From assembly GCF_000412675.1 (NCBI RefSeq), contig NC_021505.1, positions 1,854,501 through 1,918,500 of the forward strand: DNA of 64,000 bases. The letters are read 5' to 3'. This document shows positions 16,984-25,527 of this stretch, piece by piece. Within the stretch, counting starts at the first letter, position 1; every line of letters starts with the position of its first letter. The DNA is from Pseudomonas putida NBRC 14164 (lineage in GTDB: Bacteria > Pseudomonadota > Gammaproteobacteria > Pseudomonadales > Pseudomonadaceae). The notes under the pieces are model-generated. The model did no database searches. It was not told the origin of the DNA and saw only the letters and a list, made by a program, of their open reading frames with translations. A program made the translations under genes and the position numbers.

Positions 16984-18819
16984 TTAGTTGGCCTCGTCCG
17001 CAGGGGCGTCGTTCACCGCCGGGGTTACCCCGGGCTTGATCCACCAGGTGTCGATGCCGATGTCGTACTTGGGCGACACTTTCGGGTGGCCGATGTGGTT
17101 CCAGTAGGCCACGCGCCAGGTCTTGATGTGCCAGTTGGGGATCACGTAGTAGCCCCATAGCAACACGCGGTCGAGGGCGCGGCAGTGGTCGATCAGGCTC
17201 TGGCGAGAGTCGGCGTTGATCAGCTCTTCCACCAACTGGTCGATGGCCGGGTCGCGCAGGCCGATGAAGTTGCGGCTGCCGGGGTTGTCGGCGGCGGCAC
17301 TGGACCAGAATTCGCGCTGCTCGTTGCCCGGCGAGTTGGACTGCGGGTAGCCGCCGACGATCATGTCGTAGTCCCGTGAACGCAGGCGGGTGATGTACTG
17401 GGAAACGTCGACCCGGCGGATGCTCAGGTCGATGCCCAGGTCGGCGAGGTTGCGCTTGAACGGCAGCAGAATGCGTTCGAACTCGGTCTGCGCCAGCAGG
17501 AACTCGATGCTTACCGGCTTGCCTTGGGCGTCGACCATCTTGTCGTCGACGATTTTCCAGCCGGCTTCCTGCAGCAGCTTGTAGGCCTGGCGCTGCTGCT
17601 CGCGGATCATCCCGCTGCCGTCGCTGACAGGGTTCTTGAAGGCCTCGGAGAATACCTGGTCAGGGACTTTGCCACGCAGCGGCTCGAGGATTTTCAGCTC
17701 GTTGGGGCTGGGCAGGCCGTGAGCGGCCATTTCCGAGTTGTCGAAGTAGCTGCCGGTGCGGGTGTAGGCACCGTTGAACAGCTGCTTGTTGGTCCACTCA
17801 TAGTCCAGCAGCAGGCTCAGCGCCTGGCGCACACGCACGTCCTGGAACACCGGGCGGCGGATGTTGAAGATGAAACCCTGCATGCCGGTGGGGTTGCCGT
17901 TGGGCAGCTCTTCCTTGATCAGGCGGCCTTCCCGCACGGCGGGCACGTTGTAGGCGGTGGCCCAGTTCTTCGCGCTGACTTCCAGCGCATAGTCGAACGC
18001 CCCGGCCTTGAGCGCCTCCAGGGCAACGGTGGTGTCACGGTAGGAGTCGAAGGTCATGGCATCGAAGTTATAGAACCCGCGATTGATCGGCAGGTCCTTG
18101 GCCCAGTAGTCCTTGACCCGCTCGTAGCGCACCGAGCGCCCGGCCTTGACCTCGGCAACCTTGTACGGGCCGCTGCCCAAGGGGATTTCCAGGTTGCCGC
18201 GGTTGAAGTCGCGGTTTGCGTACCAGTGCTTGGGCAGTACGGGCAACTGGCCGAGAATCAGCGGCAGCTCGCGGTTGCCCTTGTGCTTGAACCTGAACAG
18301 CACCTTCAGCGGGTCTTCGGCGACCACTTCGGCGACGTCGGCGTAGTACTGGCGGTACAGCGGCGCACCGTCCTTGATCAGGGCATTGAAGGTGAACACC
18401 ACGTCTTCGGCACGCATCGGTTGGCCGTCGTGGAAGCGGGCTTCGGGGCGCAGGTAGAAGCGCACCCAGCTGTTGTCCGGGGCTTTCTCGATTTTGCCGG
18501 CCACCAGACCGTACTCGGTGAACGGCTCGTCCTGGCTCTGGCGCATCAGGGTGTCGTAGATGCTGCCGATGTTCTCGGCCGACACGCCTTTGTTGATGAA
18601 CGGGTTGAGGCTGTCGAAGCCGCCGAAGCTGGACTGGCGGAAGGTGCCGCCCTTGGGGGCGTCGGGGTTGACGTAGTCGAAGTGCTTGAAATCGGCTGGG
18701 TACTTGGGTGGCTCGTCGTACAGAGTGAGCGCGTGCTGCGGTGCGGCCAGGGTGGGAAGGCTCAGGCAGGCGAGCAACAGGCTGCATGCCAGCCGGCGCA
18801 GACGGTGCGTTGGCGTCAT
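16984..18819 (-). CDS. Extracellular solute-binding protein, family 5 (YejA-like), second copy
   Basis: This is a periplasmic oligopeptide-binding protein of 611 residues, matching YejA in length. The start at 18819 is set by a 4-base overlap (ATGA) with the preceding gene and by a good signal peptide ([19 protein letters not shown], cleavage after LAA near residue 25). Family-5 features include [13 protein letters not shown] and the ARFHDGQP block. It is the second of two tandem paralogues; both keep the family motifs and so probably have different ligand ranges (inference). Confidence 0.92.
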   Translation of the reverse strand: MTPTHRLRRLACSLLLACLSLPTLAAPQHALTLYDEPPKYPADFKHFDYVNPDAPKGGTFRQSSFGGFDSLNPFINKGVSAENIGSIYDTLMRQSQDEPFTEYGLVAGKIEKAPDNSWVRFYLRPEARFHDGQPMRAEDVVFTFNALIKDGAPLYRQYYADVAEVVAEDPLKVLFRFKHKGNRELPLILGQLPVLPKHWYANRDFNRGNLEIPLGSGPYKVAEVKAGRSVRYERVKDYWAKDLPINRGFYNFDAMTFDSYRDTTVALEALKAGAFDYALEVSAKNWATAYNVPAVREGRLIKEELPNGNPTGMQGFIFNIRRPVFQDVRVRQALSLLLDYEWTNKQLFNGAYTRTGSYFDNSEMAAHGLPSPNELKILEPLRGKVPDQVFSEAFKNPVSDGSGMIREQQRQAYKLLQEAGWKIVDDKMVDAQGKPVSIEFLLAQTEFERILLPFKRNLADLGIDLSIRRVDVSQYITRLRSRDYDMIVGGYPQSNSPGNEQREFWSSAAADNPGSRNFIGLRDPAIDQLVEELINADSRQSLIDHCRALDRVLLWGYYVIPNWHIKTWRVAYWNHIGHPKVSPKYDIGIDTWWIKPGVTPAVNDAPADEAN

Positions 18820-20645
18820 TGGGCTTTCTCCGAAGTCTTGATCCACCAGCTGTTCAGCCCAAGGGTGTAGGGCGGTGTGGTGACGAAGGCGAACCGGTTG
18901 CGGTAGGCCAGGCGATGATTGTCGAGGTACCAGTTGGGGATCATGTAGTACTGCCATGAGAGCACGCGGTCCAGGGCGCGGGCGGCGGCGACCTGGTCGT
19001 CGCGGGTGCGTGCGGCAAGCAGGGTGTCGAGCAGGTGGTCGACCACCGGGTCCTTGACCCCAGCATAGTTCTTGCTGCCCTTGGTGGCGGCCTGGCTGGA
19101 ATGGAAGTACAGCCACTGTTCAAGGCCCGGGCTCAGGGTCTGGTTCAGGGTCATCAGAATCATGTCGAAATCGAACTGGTCCAGACGTTGTTTGTACTGG
19201 GCACGGTCCACGGTGCGCAAGCGTGCATCGATGCCGATGCTGGACAGATTTTCGACATAAGGTTGCAGGATGCGTTCAAGGTTGGGGTTTACCAACAGCA
19301 GTTCCATGCGCAGTTGCTGGCCCTTGCTGTCGACCAGGCGCTGGCCGTTCAGCTTCCAGCCAGCCTCGGCAAGCAGGCCCAAGGCCTGGCGCAGGGTCTG
19401 GCGGCTGATGCCGCGGCCATCGGTGTGGCTGACCTTGTACGGTTCGCTGTACAGCTTGGCCGGTAACTGGTCACGGAACGGCGCCAGCAACAGCCACTCC
19501 TTGCCGGTGGGCAGGCCACTGGCAGCGAACTCGCTGTTGGGGTAGTAACTGGTCGAGCGGCGGTAGGCGCTGCTGAACAGGGCGCGGTTGGTCCACTCGA
19601 AGTCGAGCATCAGCCCCAACGCCTGGCGCACCCGCGGGTCGCTGAAGGTGGCCCGACGGCTGTTCATGAACAGGCCCTGGGTTTGCGTGGGGATCTGGTG
19701 CGGGATCTGCGCCTTGATCACTTCGCCACGGCGCACGGCCGGGAAGTTGTAGCCGTTGGCCCAGTTCTTCGCCTGGTGCTCGATGTAGATGTCGAATTCG
19801 CCAGCCTTGAACGCTTCGAAGGCCACCGTGGCGTCGCGGTAGAACTCGTATTCCACGCGCTTGAAGTTGTACTTGCCACGGTTGACCGCCAGGTCCTTGC
19901 CCCAGTAGTTCTTGACCCGCTCGAACACCAGGCGGCGCCCGGGTTGTACCTGGGTGATGCGGTAGGGGCCGCTGCCCAAGGGGGGCTCGAAGGTGGTGGC
20001 CTTGAAGTCGCGTTTTTGCCAGTAGTGCTTGGGCAGCACCGGCATTTCGCCCAGGCGCAGGATCAGCAGCGGGTTGCCCGCGCGCTTGAACACGAAACGG
20101 ATGCGCAGCGGGCCGAGGATGTCTACCCGTTGCACTTCCTGCAGGTTGGTGCGGTAGATCGGGTGGCCGTCCTTGAGCAGCGTGCGGTAGGAAAAGGCCA
20201 CGTCTGCCGAGGTGATCGGCTGGCCGTCGTGCCAGCGGGCTTCCGGGCGCAGGTTGAACACCACCCAGCTGCGGTCCTCGCTGTATTCGACCGAACGGGC
20301 GATCAGGCCGTAGCTGGAGGTCGGCTCGTCACCCGACGGGTCGTACTGACCGGTGCCGACCATCAGCGGCTCGTTCAGCTCGCTGATACCGTACTGCTGG
20401 AAATTGGGCGTGGTGATCGGGCTCGACCCCTTGAAGGTGTAGGGGTTGAGGGTATCGAACGTGCCAAAAGCCATGGCGCGCAAGGTACCGCCCTTGGGCG
20501 CTTGCGGGTTGACCCAGTCGAAATGGGTGAATGTGGCTGGGTACTTGAGCGTGCCGAACTGCGCGTATCCGTGGCTTTCGCTCACCATCGCGGCTACGGG
20601 GAAGCTCAAGGCCAGGCTGATTGACAGCAGGAGGGGACGTATCAA
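18816..20645 (-). CDS. Extracellular solute-binding protein, family 5 (YejA-like), first copy
   Basis: This is a periplasmic binding protein of 609 residues with the same architecture as its downstream neighbour: HFDWVNPQAPKGGTLR near residue 45 and ARWHDGQP near residue 140. The best start is a TTG at 20645, which gives a compact signal peptide (MIRPLLLSISLALSFPVAA) and has GGAT/GGA upstream. It is the first gene of the transporter operon. A REP unit lies in the 265-base gap separating it from mltD on the same strand. Confidence 0.9.
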   Translation of the reverse strand: MIRPLLLSISLALSFPVAAMVSESHGYAQFGTLKYPATFTHFDWVNPQAPKGGTLRAMAFGTFDTLNPYTFKGSSPITTPNFQQYGISELNEPLMVGTGQYDPSGDEPTSSYGLIARSVEYSEDRSWVVFNLRPEARWHDGQPITSADVAFSYRTLLKDGHPIYRTNLQEVQRVDILGPLRIRFVFKRAGNPLLILRLGEMPVLPKHYWQKRDFKATTFEPPLGSGPYRITQVQPGRRLVFERVKNYWGKDLAVNRGKYNFKRVEYEFYRDATVAFEAFKAGEFDIYIEHQAKNWANGYNFPAVRRGEVIKAQIPHQIPTQTQGLFMNSRRATFSDPRVRQALGLMLDFEWTNRALFSSAYRRSTSYYPNSEFAASGLPTGKEWLLLAPFRDQLPAKLYSEPYKVSHTDGRGISRQTLRQALGLLAEAGWKLNGQRLVDSKGQQLRMELLLVNPNLERILQPYVENLSSIGIDARLRTVDRAQYKQRLDQFDFDMILMTLNQTLSPGLEQWLYFHSSQAATKGSKNYAGVKDPVVDHLLDTLLAARTRDDQVAAARALDRVLSWQYYMIPNWYLDNHRLAYRNRFAFVTTPPYTLGLNSWWIKTSEKAQ

Positions 20646-20777
20646 GTCGGCATCCGATCCAGAGGCGTTGGGCTTTGATCGGGTACAGTAACAGCTTGGT
20701 GGGGTTGGAAAAAGAGAGGTTTTGAAGGAGGAAGTGGCGGCGCGGTCCGGTGCATGCTGTTGGGGGAGACACTGTAC

Positions 20778-20896
20778 CTGTGGGAGCGGCCTTGTGTCGC
20801 GAAAGGGGCGCGGAGCGGCCCCAGAATTTCAGCTTCGCAGCGCGTATCGCCGGGGCTGCTTCGCAGCCCTTTCGCGACGCAAGGCCGCTCCCACAG
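20778..20896. repeat. REP inverted pair between mltD and the peptide transporter operon
   Basis: A CTGTGGGAGCGGCCTTG arm beginning at 20778 and its complement ending CAAGGCCGCTCCCACAG at 20896 flank an imperfect central region. This is the variant REP type that also contains CGCGAAAGG/CCTTTCGCG. The rest of the 265-base gap shows no gene. Confidence 0.9.
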
Positions 20897-20910
20897 CTCC
20901 GCGTACTAGA

Positions 20911-22341
20911 TCAATGCGAGAGGTAGACGGTCAGGGTCTGACCTGGCTTGAGGGCGTGGCCGCTGCGTGGGTTCCAGCGCTTGAGGTGCTGCATTTCCAC
21001 GTTGAAGCGTTTGGCCACCAGGTACAGTGAGTCGCCCTTGCGCACCTTGTACTGGGTGGAGCGCTTGCCGGATGCCGCTACCCGGTTACCGGCAGCGCTC
21101 GGCCCTTTGCCACCTCGCAGGGCCAGCACCTGGCCGGCCCGCAGGCTGTTGCCGGACAAACGGTTCCAGCGCTTGATGTCACTGACCGAGACGCGATTGG
21201 CCTTGGCGATCGCGCCCAGGTTGTCGCCGCGTTTGACCCGGTAGCTGCGCGCCGCCACCGGTGCCTTGGCTTCGGCCACGGCGCGGGCGAACACGGCCTT
21301 GTTCGGTTGCAGGCTGACCAGTTGCTCGGGCTTGAGGTTGGACAGGCTGTCGCTCAGCAGCTGCGCCTTGGCCGTCGGCACCAGCAGTTGCTGCGGGCCG
21401 TCCACGGTCATGCGCTTCTTGAAGGCCGGGTTGAGCTGGATCAGCTCGTCCTCGTCGATGTTGGCAAAGGCCGCCACCCGCGACAGGTCCAGGCGATCAT
21501 TGATGGCGACCGCTTCGAAGTAGGGCTCGTTGGCAATCGGGTTCAGGTTCACGCCATAGGCTTCAGGCGTGAGCACTACCTGCGACAGGGCCAGCAGCTT
21601 GGGCACATAGTCGCGGGTTTCCTGAGGCAGCGGCAGGTTCCAGTAGTCGGTTGGCAGGCCGAGCCGTTCGTTGCGCTCCATGGCGCGGCTCACCGTGCCT
21701 TCGCCGGCGTTGTAGGCGGCCAGGGCGAGCAGCCAGTCACCGTTGAACATGTCGTGCAGGCGGCTCAGGTAGTCCAGTGCGGCGTTGGTCGACGCGGTGA
21801 TATCGCGGCGGCCATCGTAGAAATTGGTCTGGCGCAGGTTGAAGTGGCGGCCTGTCGCTGGCATGAACTGCCACATGCCGGCAGCACTGGCGCGTGAGTA
21901 GGCCATCGGGTTGTAGGCACTTTCGATGGCGGGCAGCAGGGCCAGCTCCAGCGGCATGTCGCGCTCTTCAAGACGCTCGACGATGTAGTGCAGGTAGAGG
22001 CTGCCGCGCTCGCCGGCACTTTCGATGAAGGTCGGGTTGCTGGCGAACCACAGGCGCTGCTGCTCGATGCGCGGATTGACGTCGATGCTGTCCTGCAGGG
22101 CAAAGCCCTGGCGCATGCGCTCCCAGACATCCTGCGGTGCCTGCTCGGCCGGCTTGACCAGCAGCGGTGCAGGCTTGTGCTTGATCCGCGCCTGGTAGTT
22201 GTGCGCGCGAACGCTTTCGGATTCGTCAAGCTGACGGGTGCTCTGGCAGCCCACCAGGGTGGCGGCCAGAGCCAGCGCACTGATTTGGGCCAGGCGCGTC
22301 AGGGCGACGGAATGAGAGGTTCTGCGGCTACGGGAAGACAT
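20911..22341 (-). CDS. mltD: Membrane-bound lytic murein transglycosylase D
   Basis: MltD cleaves peptidoglycan glycan strands, releasing anhydro-muropeptides. The 476-residue protein has a lipoprotein signal with lipobox LVGC (Cys about residue 32), a soluble lytic transglycosylase domain with the catalytic Glu in ALLPAIESAYNP and the AAGMWQFMPATGR block at about 155-170, and two C-terminal LysM peptidoglycan-binding modules (each with the GD..IA/VAK pattern, about 365-410 and 430-475). It lies downstream of gloB on the same strand, the same neighbourhood as in E. coli. Confidence 0.95.
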   Translation of the reverse strand: MSSRSRRTSHSVALTRLAQISALALAATLVGCQSTRQLDESESVRAHNYQARIKHKPAPLLVKPAEQAPQDVWERMRQGFALQDSIDVNPRIEQQRLWFASNPTFIESAGERGSLYLHYIVERLEERDMPLELALLPAIESAYNPMAYSRASAAGMWQFMPATGRHFNLRQTNFYDGRRDITASTNAALDYLSRLHDMFNGDWLLALAAYNAGEGTVSRAMERNERLGLPTDYWNLPLPQETRDYVPKLLALSQVVLTPEAYGVNLNPIANEPYFEAVAINDRLDLSRVAAFANIDEDELIQLNPAFKKRMTVDGPQQLLVPTAKAQLLSDSLSNLKPEQLVSLQPNKAVFARAVAEAKAPVAARSYRVKRGDNLGAIAKANRVSVSDIKRWNRLSGNSLRAGQVLALRGGKGPSAAGNRVAASGKRSTQYKVRKGDSLYLVAKRFNVEMQHLKRWNPRSGHALKPGQTLTVYLSH

Positions 22342-22441
22342 CGGCTGAGACAGGTATCCGGGCGAAAAATTTCGGCGATTCTAGAAACCGCTCCGGGCCT
22401 GGTCAACCTTTGACCATCGATTGCGATATATCTTGAGGTTA

Positions 22442-23221
22442 TCAGAAGGTGTCCTTCCAAGACCTCAAGGCAGCAAAAACAGTGACCTGCGAGTCGTTTG
22501 GATGTACCTTCCATTCGTCTGCTTTTTGTTTAACTAATGTTTCAGAGGTACGCAGGAAGGGGTTGGTCAGGCGTTCCAGGCCAATCGTTGATGGCAAGGT
22601 GATGCGATTGTCCGCGCGTAAACGGGTAACGTCTTCGAACCGCTTTAGAACGTGCTGGTTGGTGGGTTCCACCGCCTTGGCAAAGCGCAGGTTGCTGAGG
22701 GTGTATTCGTGGGCGCAGTACACTTCGGTGTGGGCCGGCAGTGCCGCCAGGCGGGCGAGGGCCGGTTGCATCTGTTCGGGTGTACCCTCGAACATGCGCC
22801 CGCAGCCGGCGGCGAACAGGGTGTCGCCACTGAACAGCACTGGCGTTTCCGGTTGGTCGCTGAAGAACGCGATATGCCCCAAGGTGTGGCCAGGGACTGC
22901 CAGTACCTGGAACGTCACGCCCAGCACCGTCACCTGGTCGCCTTCGTCCAGGGCCACGTCGCGGCAGGGAATCCGCTCGTTGGCAGGGCCGCACACCCGT
23001 GCGTTGGTCAGTTGCCTGAGCCGTTCCACGCCGCCGACATGGTCGTTGTGGTGGTGGGTGATCAGGATGTCGCTGAGCACCCACTCGGGGTTGGCCGACA
23101 GCCAGCGCTCCACCGGGCCGGCTTCACCCGGGTCGACCACCGCGCAGCGGCGTTTGGCAGTATCCTGTAACAACCAGATGTAGTTGTCGGAGAAAGCGGG
23201 GAGAGCATCGATCTGTATCAT
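22442..23221 (-). CDS. gloB: Hydroxyacylglutathione hydrolase (glyoxalase II)
   Basis: GloB hydrolyses S-lactoylglutathione to lactate and glutathione in methylglyoxal detoxification. The 259-residue metallo-beta-lactamase-fold protein has the metal motif [10 protein letters not shown] near residue 55, with further ligands in [15 protein letters not shown] and CAHEYT. It starts [10 protein letters not shown], typical of the family. It is divergent from the YafS-like gene 85 bases away, and the cluster mltD-gloB-yafS-rnhA-dnaQ matches enteric synteny. Confidence 0.96.
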   Translation of the reverse strand: MIQIDALPAFSDNYIWLLQDTAKRRCAVVDPGEAGPVERWLSANPEWVLSDILITHHHNDHVGGVERLRQLTNARVCGPANERIPCRDVALDEGDQVTVLGVTFQVLAVPGHTLGHIAFFSDQPETPVLFSGDTLFAAGCGRMFEGTPEQMQPALARLAALPAHTEVYCAHEYTLSNLRFAKAVEPTNQHVLKRFEDVTRLRADNRITLPSTIGLERLTNPFLRTSETLVKQKADEWKVHPNDSQVTVFAALRSWKDTF

Positions 23222-23306
23222 GGTGCGGATCCGATTCGCCTAGCGTGGCACATGAAGGCATCTTAGCCGCGATGGCGCGGTGGGAGAACCTTCGAGGGAG
23301 AGCGCA

Positions 23307-24080
23307 ATGACCGACCAAGCTTTTGCCCAGGCTGACCCGGACTGGGTCAAGCTGATCAGCCTGGCCCGTGAGTGGTTCAATGGCCCGATCGGCCAACTGA
23401 TGCTCAAGGAAGAGGAAAAGCTGCTGGAAGAAGAGCTCGGCCGCTTCTTCGGGGGCTACCTTGTGCACTACGGCCCCTGTGCGGAGCCGCCGCCCAGTGC
23501 CCCCCAGGTGCAACGCAACGTCCGCCTTGGGGCGCCGCTGCCGGGCGTGGAAATTGCCTGTGAAGAGCAGGCCTGGCCGCTGAGCGAGCACGCCGCCGAT
23601 GTGGTGGTGCTGCAGCATGGCCTGGATTTCAGCCTGTCGCCCCATGGCTTGCTGCGCGAGGCCGCCAGCGCCGTGCGCCCGGGCGGGCACCTGCTGATCG
23701 TCGGGATCAACCCGTGGAGCAGTTGGGGCATGCGCCATTTCTTCAGCCATGGTGCCTTGCGCAAGGCGCGCTGCATCTCGCCGTCGCGGGTAGGCGACTG
23801 GCTCAACCTGCTGGGCTTCGCGCTGGAGAAACGCCGCTTCGGGTGCTATCGTCCGCCGCTTGCTTCACCAGCCTGGCAGCAGCGCCTGGCGGGTTGGGAG
23901 CGGATGGCCGGCGGCTGGCAGAGCTCCGGTGGCGGGGTGTACCTGCTGGTGGCGCGCAAGATGGTGGTGGGCCTGCGGCCGTTGCGCCCGGAACGCCGCG
24001 AGCCGATGGGCAAGTTGCTGCCGCTGCCGCTGGCCAAGGTGAACCGCACGGCGGTCAACCCTGAAACTGACAAGCACTGA
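23307..24080 (+). CDS. YafS-like class I methyltransferase-fold protein
   Basis: The protein has 257 residues from ATG 23307, chosen for the GGGAGAG ribosome site; an earlier in-frame codon at 23280 has none. The central part keeps methyltransferase-like blocks (ADVVVLQHGLDFSLSPHGLLREA, shortened here: ADVVVLQHGLDFS; then VRPGGHLLIVGINPWS). The expected glycine-rich SAM loop near the N-terminus is replaced by LVHYGPCAEPP. Position between gloB and rnhA matches E. coli yafS. Substrate unknown; SAM binding is uncertain. Confidence 0.85.
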   Translation: MTDQAFAQADPDWVKLISLAREWFNGPIGQLMLKEEEKLLEEELGRFFGGYLVHYGPCAEPPPSAPQVQRNVRLGAPLPGVEIACEEQAWPLSEHAADVVVLQHGLDFSLSPHGLLREAASAVRPGGHLLIVGINPWSSWGMRHFFSHGALRKARCISPSRVGDWLNLLGFALEKRRFGCYRPPLASPAWQQRLAGWERMAGGWQSSGGGVYLLVARKMVVGLRPLRPERREPMGKLLPLPLAKVNRTAVNPETDKH

Positions 24081-24095
24081 ATTCAAGAGTGGTAC

Positions 24096-24542
24096 ATGAG
24101 CGATAGCGTCGAAATGTTTACCGATGGTGCCTGCAAAGGCAATCCTGGCCCAGGTGGCTGGGGGGTCCTGATGATCTACAAGGGCGTCGAGAAGGAACTG
24201 TGGGGCGGCGAGCGTGAAACCACCAACAACCGCATGGAGCTGATGGCGGCGATCCAGGGCCTGATGTCGCTGAAGCGCGAATGCGAGGTGGTGCTGACCA
24301 CCGACTCGCAGTACGTGATGAAGGGCATCAACGAATGGATGGTCAACTGGAAGAAGCGCGGCTGGAAGACCGCAGCCAAGGAGCCGGTGAAGAACGCCGA
24401 CCTGTGGCAGCAGCTCGATGAGCAGGTCAACCGCCACAAGGTGAGCTGGAAGTGGGTGCGCGGCCATATCGGCCACCCTGGCAACGAACGCGCCGACCAG
24501 CTGGCCAACCGTGGGGTCGATGAGGTGCGCGCCCAGCGTTGA
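24096..24542 (+). CDS. rnhA: Ribonuclease HI
   Basis: RNase HI degrades the RNA strand of RNA-DNA hybrids. The 148-residue protein has the four catalytic acids in [11 protein letters not shown] (D10), RMELMAAI (E48 region), TTDSQYV (D70 region) and GNERADQLA (last Asp), plus the basic handle [11 protein letters not shown]. The start follows AAGAGTGGTAC; the gene is 15 bases after the YafS-like gene and upstream of dnaQ on the same strand, unlike E. coli where rnhA and dnaQ are divergent. Confidence 0.97.
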   Translation: MSDSVEMFTDGACKGNPGPGGWGVLMIYKGVEKELWGGERETTNNRMELMAAIQGLMSLKRECEVVLTTDSQYVMKGINEWMVNWKKRGWKTAAKEPVKNADLWQQLDEQVNRHKVSWKWVRGHIGHPGNERADQLANRGVDEVRAQR

Positions 24543-24593
24543 GCTGGGGTACAATCGCGGCCTTTGTAACTGATGCAAGTTGGAGCGCCCCGC

Positions 24594-25352
24594 GTGGAGC
24601 AGCAGCAAGATAAACGGTTCGTCATTCTCGATACCGAAACCACGGGTATGCCGGTCAGCGAAGGCCACCGGATCATCGAGATCGGCTGTGTCGAGGTGCT
24701 CGGTCGGCGCCTGACCGGGCGGCACTTCCACGTCTACCTGCAGCCGGACCGCGAGAGTGACGAGGGCGCTATCAACGTCCACGGCATTACCGACACCTTC
24801 CTGGTCGGCAAGCCACGGTTTGGCGATGTAGCCGAGGAATTCTTCGAATTCATCCAGGGCGCCACGCTGGTCATCCATAACGCGGCGTTTGACGTTGGCT
24901 TCATCAACAACGAATTCGCCTTGTTGGGCCAGCAGCATCGCGCTGACATTTCGCAGCATTGCACCATTCTCGACACCCTGTTGCTGGCGCGCTCGCGCCA
25001 CCCAGGGCAGCGCAACAGCCTGGATGCGCTGTGCAAACGCTACGACATCGACAACTCGGGCCGTGAGCTGCACGGCGCATTGCTCGACTCGGAACTGCTG
25101 GCTGACGTCTACCTGGCGATGACCGGTGGCCAGACCAGTCTGTCGCTGGCGGGCCATGGCGCAGACGCCGAGGGTGATGGGCAGGGCGCTGGCGGCAGCG
25201 AGATCCGCCGGATTGTCGGGCGTACGCCGGGGCGGGTGATCATGGCCAATGCCGAAGAACTGGAGGCGCATGCCGAGCGGCTGGCTGCCGTTGCCAAGTC
25301 GGCGGGCGGGCCCTCCATGTGGCAGGCCCTTACCGAGGCAGCGGCTGGCTGA
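24594..25352 (+). CDS. dnaQ: DNA polymerase III epsilon subunit (3'-5' proofreading exonuclease)
   Basis: The 252-residue DEDDh exonuclease has Exo I LDTETTGMP, Exo II HNAAFDVGFINNE and Exo III with HGALLDSELLADVY. The C-terminal 65 residues correspond to the flexible linker and alpha-binding tail. I choose the GTG at 24594 because GGAG lies 8 bases upstream; the ATG at 24573 lacks a ribosome site. It provides proofreading for the replicative polymerase. A TACAAT at 24550-24555 could be a -10 element, but the matching -35 is poor. Confidence 0.95.
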   Translation: MEQQQDKRFVILDTETTGMPVSEGHRIIEIGCVEVLGRRLTGRHFHVYLQPDRESDEGAINVHGITDTFLVGKPRFGDVAEEFFEFIQGATLVIHNAAFDVGFINNEFALLGQQHRADISQHCTILDTLLLARSRHPGQRNSLDALCKRYDIDNSGRELHGALLDSELLADVYLAMTGGQTSLSLAGHGADAEGDGQGAGGSEIRRIVGRTPGRVIMANAEELEAHAERLAAVAKSAGGPSMWQALTEAAAG

Positions 25353-25367
25353 TTTTTAGCCTGTACC

Positions 25368-25465
25368 GCCCTCTTCGCGGGTGAACCCGCGCCCACAGGT
25401 ACTGCGCAAGGCTTGAGTGCAGTGGGGTTCCCTGTAGGAGCGGGCGTGCCCGCGAAGAGGCCGGC
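25368..25465. repeat. REP inverted pair between dnaQ and ldcC
   Basis: Two REP units in opposite orientation (25368-25399 and 25431-25465) bracket a 31-base spacer. The cores are CTCTTCGCGGGTGAACCCGC and GCGGGCGTGCCCGCGAAGAG. It occupies most of the gap between dnaQ and ldcC and could end dnaQ transcription. Confidence 0.9.
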
Positions 25466-25527
25466 CCTGAGAACACAGGTTCAACTACCCTGAAATGGAT
25501 GCCATGTCCTTCGGAGGTAGCCACCTG

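Noticed and set aside
24539..24555. Promoter for dnaQ (TACAAT)
   Set aside because: No acceptable -35 element at 16-18 bases; left as a remark only.
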